DNA of 13,555 nucleotides from NCBI GenBank assembly GCA_027295475.1, contig JAPUKV010000040.1, positions 1-13,555 of the forward strand, given 5' to 3'. Position numbers and translations under genes: made by a program. This DNA is from Pseudomonadota bacterium. Its GTDB lineage: Bacteria > Pseudomonadota > Gammaproteobacteria > Woeseiales > Woeseiaceae. The notes beneath the pieces were generated by a model, which searched no databases, was not told where the DNA came from, and was given only the letters and a program-made list of their open reading frames with translations. How positions within the stretch are numbered: position 1 is the first letter of the stretch; the number at the start of each line of letters is the position of its first letter. Positions 8,676-13,555 of this stretch are shown in pieces.

Positions 8676-8729
8676 CGTATCGTAGTATTCGCAGAGGCCT
8701 GGCAGGACTTCGCCGACGATGCCGGCGGT

Positions 8730-10676
8730 TCAATCTTGACGATTCATTCGGTTGTCGATCAGATCTTCCACCACCGCCGGATCTGCCAGCGTCGATGTGT
8801 CGCCAAGATCGCCATAGTCGTTCTCTGCGACTTTTCTCAGGATTCGCCGCATGATTTTTCCGGAGCGCGTCTTGGGCAATCCCGGCGCCCACTGAATCAG
8901 ATCCGGCGTCGCGATCGGGCCAATCTCCTTGCGCACCCACAGCTTGAGTTCGGCGAGCAGCTCGTCATCGGCAGCGACGCCTTGCATCAGCGTCACATAC
9001 GCATAAATGCCCTGCCCTTTGATGTCATGCGGGTAGCCGACCACAGCAGCCTCTGCGACAGCCTTGTGCGCCACCAACGCACTCTCCACCTCTGCCGTAC
9101 CCATCCGATGGCCGGATACATTCAGTACGTCATCAACGCGGCCCGTGATCCAGTAATAACCATCCTCATCGCGCCGGACACCGTCCCCGGTAAAAAAGCA
9201 GCCCTCGAACGTTGAGAAATAGGTATCGACAAAGCGCTGATGATCGCCATAGAGCGTACGCATTTGTCCCGGCCAGCTGTCGAGTATGACGAGATTGCCC
9301 GCCACCTCGCCGTCGAGAACGTTGCCATGGTCATCAACGATGGCGGGTTGAATGCCAAAAAAGGGCTTTGTCGCGGAGCCCGGTTTCAATGCCATAGCGC
9401 CGGGCAATGGAGTGATCAGGATGCCGCCCGTTTCTGTTTGCCACCAGGTATCCACGATCGGGCAACGCTCGTCGCCGACGACGTGGTAGTACCACTCCCA
9501 GGCTTCGGGATTGATCGGCTCGCCGACCGTTCCCAGCAAACGCAGGCTCTTGCGCGACGTTCGCCTGACAGGTTCGTCGCCCTCGCGCATCAATGACCTG
9601 AGCGCGGTCGGCGCCGTATAGCAAATATTGACCTGATGTTTGTCGCAAACCTCCCAGAAGCGCGAAGCAGACGGGTAATTGGGCACGCCCTCGAACATCA
9701 ACGTGATGGCACCATTGGCCAGGGGCCCATAGACGATATAGCTATGTCCTGTCACCCAGCCAACGTCTGCGGTGCACCAGTAAATATCGCCCGGGTGATA
9801 GTCGAAGACGTATTCATGTGTCAGTGCCGCATAGACAAGATAACCGCCGCTCGTATGCAGCACACCTTTCGGCTTGCCGGTTGAACCCGAGGTATAAAGT
9901 ATGAACAACGGGTCCTCCGCGCCCATTTCCTCACAGGGGCAATCGTCGTCCACTTGTTCTTCCAACTCGTGCAGCCAGGCGTCACGTTCGTCGACCCAGC
10001 CAATATCGGCCCCCGTATTACGCACGACCAGAACTCTTTCAAGCGTCGTCACTGCGGGGTTTGCCGCCGCCGTATCAACATTGGCTTTCAGCGGAATCGC
10101 TTTTGCTCCGCGCACGCCCTCGTCTGCCGTGATAACGATATTCGATTCGCAATCGTGAATACGACCTGCGAGCGCATCCGGCGAGAATCCGCCGAAGACT
10201 ACGGAGTGCACTGCGCCTATACGTGCACAGGCCAGCATGGCAACTGCAGTCTCCGGAATCATCGGCATGTAAATCGTAATTCGGTCGCCTTTTTTTGCGC
10301 CGAGCTTCTTCAGTGAATTTGCAAATCGGCAAACACGGCCGTGCAGCTCGCAGTAGGTGATTTTTAGGTCGCGAGCAGGGTCGTCCCCTTCCCAGATGAT
10401 GGCGACATCGTCGCCTTTGCTCTCGAGGTGACGGTCAACGCAGTTGTAACAGACGTTCAACGAGCCATCATAAAACCAGCGAATGCGGAGATCGTCCCGG
10501 GCAAACGAGACGTCTTTGACTTTCGTGAACGGTTTGATCCAATCGATGCGTTGCGCCTGCTCCGCCCAGAAGCCTGCGTTGTCGGTCACGGATTTTTTGT
10601 ACATCTCCTCGTAACCGGCGGCATCGATCAAGGCTCGGCTAGCAGTCGCGGAATCGACAGCATAAATCCTGGTCAT
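8730..10676 (-). CDS. acs: Acetyl-coenzyme A synthetase (AMP-forming)
   Basis: Acs activates acetate with ATP and CoA to acetyl-CoA through an acetyl-adenylate, in the cytoplasm. The protein has 648 residues, the normal family length. The N-terminal ACS domain begins with [16 protein letters not shown]. The P-loop-like motif [11 protein letters not shown] is at about 261-271, the adenylate-binding [10 protein letters not shown] follows, and the hinge/lid motif [12 protein letters not shown] has its Gly at about 522. The catalytic lysine, the usual target of reversible acetylation, is Lys607 in [10 protein letters not shown]. The frame could start one codon earlier at GTG (10679). I chose the ATG at 10676 because the AAGG of the AAGGTGA site is then 7 bases away, not 4. 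It follows the CitE-like gene by about 60 bases on the same strand and may be co-transcribed with it. Confidence 0.97.
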   Translation of the reverse strand: MTRIYAVDSATASRALIDAAGYEEMYKKSVTDNAGFWAEQAQRIDWIKPFTKVKDVSFARDDLRIRWFYDGSLNVCYNCVDRHLESKGDDVAIIWEGDDPARDLKITYCELHGRVCRFANSLKKLGAKKGDRITIYMPMIPETAVAMLACARIGAVHSVVFGGFSPDALAGRIHDCESNIVITADEGVRGAKAIPLKANVDTAAANPAVTTLERVLVVRNTGADIGWVDERDAWLHELEEQVDDDCPCEEMGAEDPLFILYTSGSTGKPKGVLHTSGGYLVYAALTHEYVFDYHPGDIYWCTADVGWVTGHSYIVYGPLANGAITLMFEGVPNYPSASRFWEVCDKHQVNICYTAPTALRSLMREGDEPVRRTSRKSLRLLGTVGEPINPEAWEWYYHVVGDERCPIVDTWWQTETGGILITPLPGAMALKPGSATKPFFGIQPAIVDDHGNVLDGEVAGNLVILDSWPGQMRTLYGDHQRFVDTYFSTFEGCFFTGDGVRRDEDGYYWITGRVDDVLNVSGHRMGTAEVESALVAHKAVAEAAVVGYPHDIKGQGIYAYVTLMQGVAADDELLAELKLWVRKEIGPIATPDLIQWAPGLPKTRSGKIMRRILRKVAENDYGDLGDTSTLADPAVVEDLIDNRMNRQD

Positions 10677-10735
10677 CACGTCACCTTGTTATTCTGTTTT
10701 TCTTAAATGCCGGTCGTCGCGAGCGATCTGTTCCA

Positions 10736-11608
10736 CTAGGCTGATCTGATCCGATCCGCAATTTCGAGAATCTGTTTCGCCTGCACCCAGTGAGGTCTGT
10801 CGATCATTTCGCCGTCCATGCCCACCGTCCCGGCCTTGGGATTTGCAGCAAACAACTCGACGATTCGTGTCGCGCGATCGATTTCCTCGTTGCTCGGCAT
10901 GAACGCTTCATTGATCGGCTCGACTTGAGCCGGATGTATTGCAAGCATGCCCGAAAACCCGTCCCTGCGCGCATTCGAGGCGTATCGTGCCAGACCCTCG
11001 GTGTCCCTGAAATCCGTAAACACCGTATCGATCGCCGCTACGTTGGCTGCCGATGCTGCGAAGAGGCAAAGCGATCTGGCCAGTTCATAAGGCGGCAGCC
11101 AGTTGCCCTTCTCGTCACGGCAGCTTGTAGCACCAACCGCGGCACTCAGATCTTCCGCGCCCCAGGTCAGGCCCGCCAGTCGCGGCGTCGCATTGGCGTA
11201 TTCATGCAAATGGAACAAAGCAGCCGGCCGCTCCGTGGCGATCGGCATAATTAATGTCTGGCCCTGCGCCAGGCCGCTTTCCTGCTCAAATACATCGAGC
11301 AATTTCGCAAGTTGAAAAGTGTCCCTGGCGCTCTGCGGCTTGGGCAAGACTATACCAGCGGGTCCTGTGGGCATCAGTTCACGTAAGTCGAGGAGCGCGT
11401 CTTCGCTGTCGAGTGGATTAATACGGACCCACAGGTTGCGATCCGGGTGGCTTGCGACAAAACGACTCGCTGTTTTTCGCGCGCCTGGCCGCTCGGAGCT
11501 CGCCACAGAATCTTCGAGATCGATGATGAGCGCATCGGCCTTCGAGTCCGCAGCCTTTTCGAGCTTGCGTTCGCTGTCAGCTGGAACGAAAAGAAAGCTC
11601 CGGCTCAC
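10736..11608 (-). CDS. HpcH/HpaI aldolase / CitE-like CoA-ester lyase
   Basis: The protein has 290 residues, a typical length for stand-alone CitE-like lyases, which cleave 3-hydroxyacyl-CoA esters such as malyl-CoA or citramalyl-CoA to acetyl-CoA plus a keto acid. Visible family features are SFLFVPADSERKLEKA at the N-terminus, the IIDLEDSV strand, Arg62 in WVRINPLD, Glu126 in IATERPAAL and Asp153 in WGAEDLSAAVG. These are expected to bind substrate and Mg2+. LAIHPAQVEPIN closes the barrel. The other citrate lyase subunits are absent, so it is not part of a citrate lyase complex. It starts at a GTG that overlaps the stop of the upstream MaoC gene by 4 bases (GTGA), without its own clear Shine-Dalgarno sequence. 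That partner suggests a hydratase-then-lyase pair, perhaps for itaconyl/citramalyl-CoA or mesaconyl-type substrates. The exact substrate is not shown. Confidence 0.9.
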   Translation of the reverse strand: MSRSFLFVPADSERKLEKAADSKADALIIDLEDSVASSERPGARKTASRFVASHPDRNLWVRINPLDSEDALLDLRELMPTGPAGIVLPKPQSARDTFQLAKLLDVFEQESGLAQGQTLIMPIATERPAALFHLHEYANATPRLAGLTWGAEDLSAAVGATSCRDEKGNWLPPYELARSLCLFAASAANVAAIDTVFTDFRDTEGLARYASNARRDGFSGMLAIHPAQVEPINEAFMPSNEEIDRATRIVELFAANPKAGTVGMDGEMIDRPHWVQAKQILEIADRIRSA

Positions 11609-12057
11609 TTGGGCACTCTAAGCATCAGTGCCGATCTCTTGCATTCGCCCACCAGTTCATCGTGCTGATTGAATGCGCGATGAGCGAAAATCACAATGCC
11701 GTTGTCCGGCCTCGATTTGCTATCCCTTAATTCCAGCACTTCAGTCTCGATATGAATTGTGTCACCGGGGAAAAGCGCTTTCGGAAATCGCACTTCGTCC
11801 CAGCCCAGGTTGGCAACAGTGGTGCCGACCGTTGTGTCGCCGACCGATATGCCAACCATGAATGCCAACGTCAGACAACTGTTAACGATCGGCCTGCCGA
11901 ATTCAGTGCCCTTCATATACTCGGCATCGATATGCAGCGGTGCGGGATTATGTGTCAGAGCACTGAACCACACATTGTCGGCGTCGAGAATCGTCCTGCG
12001 TATCGCGTGCTGGAATTTCTGTCCGACCGTGAATTCCTCAAAATATAGTCCTGGCAT
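11605..12057 (-). CDS. MaoC-family (R)-specific enoyl-CoA hydratase-like protein
   Basis: This is a single hot-dog domain of 150 residues, related to (R)-hydratases that add water to 2-enoyl-CoA esters. The active-site segment is LTHNPAPLHID (residues 34-44). His42 is present, but the residue five before it, Asp in classic hydratase 2 proteins, is Asn37. The later segment SKSRPDNGIVIFAHRAFNQHDELV is typical of one MaoC subfamily (key part: SKSRPDNGIV). From memory that subfamily includes the mycobacterial Rv2499c, which also has Asn here and is also followed by a CitE-like gene. The start is the ATG at 12057, with a GGAAACG-like weak site before it. The stop overlaps the lyase start by 4 bases, so the two products are probably made in step. 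The substrate is unknown; a mesaconyl/itaconyl-CoA-type compound is an inference from the partner. Confidence 0.88.
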   Translation of the reverse strand: MPGLYFEEFTVGQKFQHAIRRTILDADNVWFSALTHNPAPLHIDAEYMKGTEFGRPIVNSCLTLAFMVGISVGDTTVGTTVANLGWDEVRFPKALFPGDTIHIETEVLELRDSKSRPDNGIVIFAHRAFNQHDELVGECKRSALMLRVPK

Positions 12058-12122
12058 GCGTCGTTTCCGTTTCTGACCGTAGGCGCATGATAATGCCAGC
12101 TAAGCGGGAAGAAAACTGGATA

Positions 12123-13088
12123 TCAGGCGGGCGGTAACGACTCGACCAGCGCCTCCATGCGTCGCAGCAATGCTTTGTCAGGAAGCTCACCGACCGCTGC
12201 ACCCAGGTTGTCCAGCATGTTCTTCGGTTTGCTGGTAGCCGGCGTCACTGCCGTGACGGCCGGGTGAGCAGCAACGTATTTAATAAAGAATTGCGCCCAC
12301 GAATGCGCAGCAAACTCTGTCGCCCACTCCGGCACTGTGCGCCCGGCCACGCGGCGCCATAAGCGGGTACGGCCGAACGGCACATAAGCCAAAACGGCGA
12401 TGCCGCGGTCCTGTGCCAGCGGCAATATCATCTCGGCCGATTCGCGGTTATCCACCGCGTAATCCACGCCGATGAAATCGATCGGCTCTTCACGCATTAC
12501 CTTTGCCAGATCCGGATAGCGACTCGTCCTTGTTGAGGTCGTCCCGATATACCGCACCCTGCCTTCGTCCTTGAGCTCTTTCAGAATACCCAGTTGCGTG
12601 GGGATGTCGGCCAGATTATGCACCTGGATCAGGTCAATCGGGTCTTTACCAATTCGCTGGAACGACCGCTCGATCTGCGCGCGTGCGGCAGCCGGGTCAG
12701 CCGAGCCACCGCCGCGACGGGCGACGTTTACTTTCGTAGCCCAAAAGACTTTTTTGCTTGCATCAAGCTCCTGCACGATCTTGCCCGCGACTTCCTCGGA
12801 CGCGCCGTAGGCCGGCGCCGTGTCGAATACGCTGCCACCATTCTCGAAGAGAATACGAAGTACGTCCTGCAATGCACTCACGTCGTCGCTACGAGCGACC
12901 GATGAAAATGTTGCAGAACTGCCCAGGCCGACAATCGGCAACTCCTCTCCCGAGGAGGGAATGGCCCGGGTGATGAGCTTCCCGCCCTCGAGCGCCTCCA
13001 GCAAGCCTGGCTGCAGTGTTGAAGCAGCACAGGCCAGGGCCGAGTATTTGAGGCAATCGCGTCGTGTAGTCATACCGAGGGTACTCAT
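12123..13088 (-). CDS. Aldo/keto reductase with Tat-type signal sequence
   Basis: The protein has 321 residues. The N-terminus MSTLGMTTRRDCLKYSALAC carries twin arginines (Arg9-Arg10) followed by an Ala/Leu-rich stretch ending near TLQPG, a Tat-type leader. This implies a folded, NADPH-bound enzyme sent to the periplasm. The mature part is a (beta/alpha)8 aldo/keto reductase. The catalytic tetrad looks complete: Asp89 and Tyr94 (VFDTAPAYGASEE), Lys119 (FWATKV) and His157 (IQVHNL). NADPH-binding loop material lies in PATSKPKNMLDN. The substrate cannot be named. ATG at 13088 is the first start; the ATG at codon 6 (13073) would keep the leader and fits Tat leaders as well. Neither has a strong ribosome site. 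The gene ends 65 bases before the MaoC gene on the same strand, so it may head that operon, although an exported enzyme is an odd partner for CoA-ester chemistry. Confidence 0.88.
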   Translation of the reverse strand: MSTLGMTTRRDCLKYSALACAASTLQPGLLEALEGGKLITRAIPSSGEELPIVGLGSSATFSSVARSDDVSALQDVLRILFENGGSVFDTAPAYGASEEVAGKIVQELDASKKVFWATKVNVARRGGGSADPAAARAQIERSFQRIGKDPIDLIQVHNLADIPTQLGILKELKDEGRVRYIGTTSTRTSRYPDLAKVMREEPIDFIGVDYAVDNRESAEMILPLAQDRGIAVLAYVPFGRTRLWRRVAGRTVPEWATEFAAHSWAQFFIKYVAAHPAVTAVTPATSKPKNMLDNLGAAVGELPDKALLRRMEALVESLPPA

Positions 13089-13357
13089 GTCGAAAATCCG
13101 TTTAGTGCAAAAGTGTTACCTATGTCTCCGGTATAAGGTGTAAACCATGTGACCGGAATACACCCTTGGATTTTGGCAGAGAGGGCGGGGAGTCACGGGC
13201 GAACAATGCTCCGCTTGCGCATAATGGAAGTCGACCTTGAGTTCGATCTCGAGATCCGGATTCTAAACGATCGAGATTGATATCCTGATCGAGGAGATCT
13301 CGCCGGCCGGCTACGACCCCGACGACGAGATCCCGCCCCGCGAGGCGGGTGTTCGAT
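13089..13357. other. 269-base gap with a GATC-rich tract and a GC hairpin
   Basis: No intact gene was found between the reductase and the edge gene. Six GATC sites fall within 88 bases (13245-13332), including the perfect 12-base palindrome GATCTCGAGATC (13245-13256). A hairpin CCCGCC-CCGCGA-GGCGGG (13332-13349) lies 8 bases past the stop of the edge gene on the minus strand. It could protect or end that transcript but lacks a T-tract. The plus strand reads as an acidic peptide across two frames, discussed as a finding. Confidence 0.4.
13137..13164. promoter_or_regulatory. Inverted repeats upstream of the aldo/keto reductase gene
   Basis: GGTGTA (13137-13142) is mirrored by TACACC (13159-13164), and overlapping it TCCGG (13127-13131) is mirrored by CCGGA (13153-13157). 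The pair lies 40-75 bases upstream of the reductase ATG, where an operator or leader hairpin could sit. On the minus strand a TTTACA hexamer (13141-13146) could act as -35, but no acceptable -10 follows at the right distance. Only the symmetry is certain. Confidence 0.2.
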
Positions 13358-13555
13358 TCAGCCCATAGCCTCCACATTGTTGCGGGACATCGCGAGGCGC
13401 GGCCAGACCTTGCGATTGAGCAACCAACTAAGCAGCGAATAGATCGTCGCGCAGATGACCAGGACGGGCATTGCAAAAAAGCCGAGCATCATCTCATGGA
13501 AAAAAAAGTAGCGTTTAGGCTCTATACCCTGCGCTGTCGCTTCGTACCACCCGAC
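13358..13555 (-). CDS. C-terminal fragment of a membrane protein, continues past the window edge
   Basis: A minus-strand frame is open from the right edge to a TGA at 13358-13360, giving 65 residues with no start inside the window. It reads VGWYEATAQGIEPKRYFFFH, then a strong hydrophobic segment of about 22 residues (MMLGFFAMPVLVICATIYSLLSWLL), then a basic, polar tail (NRKVWPRLAMSRNNVEAMG). The positive-inside rule suggests a cytoplasmic C-terminus. The compact hydrophobic helix flanked by charged residues is much more protein-like than the overlapping frame on the same strand. I do not recognise the family. An 8-base A/T run (13500-13507) lies within the coding frame. Confidence 0.6.
   Translation of the reverse strand, partial: VGWYEATAQGIEPKRYFFFHEMMLGFFAMPVLVICATIYSLLSWLLNRKVWPRLAMSRNNVEAMG

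Noticed and set aside
8676..8729. Terminator between the convergent FHA gene and acs
   Set aside because: The only symmetry is a 5-bp CGCCG/CGGCG pairing without any T-tract, too weak to call.
13027..13042. Lipoprotein cleavage site in the aldo/keto reductase leader (SALAC)
   Set aside because: The -3 position is Ala and -2 is Leu, which does not fit the usual L-[AS]-[GA]-C pattern; a plain Tat leader explains the sequence better.
13344..13363. tRNA T-arm-like wording (GGCGGGTGTTCGATTC)
   Set aside because: The stem beside TTCGATT does not pair over five bases, and no acceptor, D or anticodon arm could be built around it.
13120..13476. 118-codon minus-strand open frame near the right edge
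   Set aside because: Its sequence is rich in Arg and Ser with no motif, and it overlaps in another frame the more convincing membrane-protein fragment ending at 13358.

Overview
The window holds about 13.5 kb of chromosomal housekeeping and metabolic DNA, most likely from a gammaproteobacterium outside the Enterobacterales. EttA, a DUF1820 protein, a fused PurL of roughly 1,290 residues, GC-rich coding sequence and GTAGGAGC-type intergenic palindromes all fit this. The genus cannot be read from the sequence. No rRNA, tRNA, CRISPR array, transposase, integrase or phage gene was seen.

Layout. (1) Plus strand, 1-1790: the 3' two-thirds of ettA (energy-sensing translational throttle ABC-F protein), joined by a one-base stop/start overlap to a small conserved membrane protein. 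(2) Plus strand, 1945-2637: a DUF4145 protein with a CxxC...CxxC zinc ribbon, preceded by an AT-rich gap with a possible 35-codon ORF. Its stop codon lies in the left arm of a palindromic intergenic repeat (2632-2753), which fills the convergent gap to purL. (3) Minus strand, 7118-2778: a DUF1820 gene and then purL, with a plausible purL promoter in the 135-base gap. (4) Plus strand, 7392-8675: an FHA-domain protein of the type VI secretion TagH family with no other T6SS gene nearby. Its upstream region contains several overlapping inverted repeats. (5) Minus strand, 13088-8730: a possible four-gene unit reading Tat-exported aldo/keto reductase, MaoC-type hydratase, CitE-type CoA-ester lyase and acetyl-CoA synthetase. 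The hydratase and lyase overlap by 4 bases and probably act one after the other on a branched C4/C5 acyl-CoA. The lyase is expected to release acetyl-CoA, which Acs also makes. (6) Minus strand, right edge: the last 65 codons of a membrane protein whose start lies outside the window, separated from the reductase by a 269-base gap with a GATC-rich tract.

Most of the window is ordinary core genome. The points most worth a second look are the orphan TagH with its structured upstream region, the stop codon supplied by an intergenic repeat, the MaoC protein with Asn in place of the usual catalytic Asp, and the GATC-rich tract that looks like a frameshifted acidic ORF. I found no clear sign of an undescribed multi-gene system.
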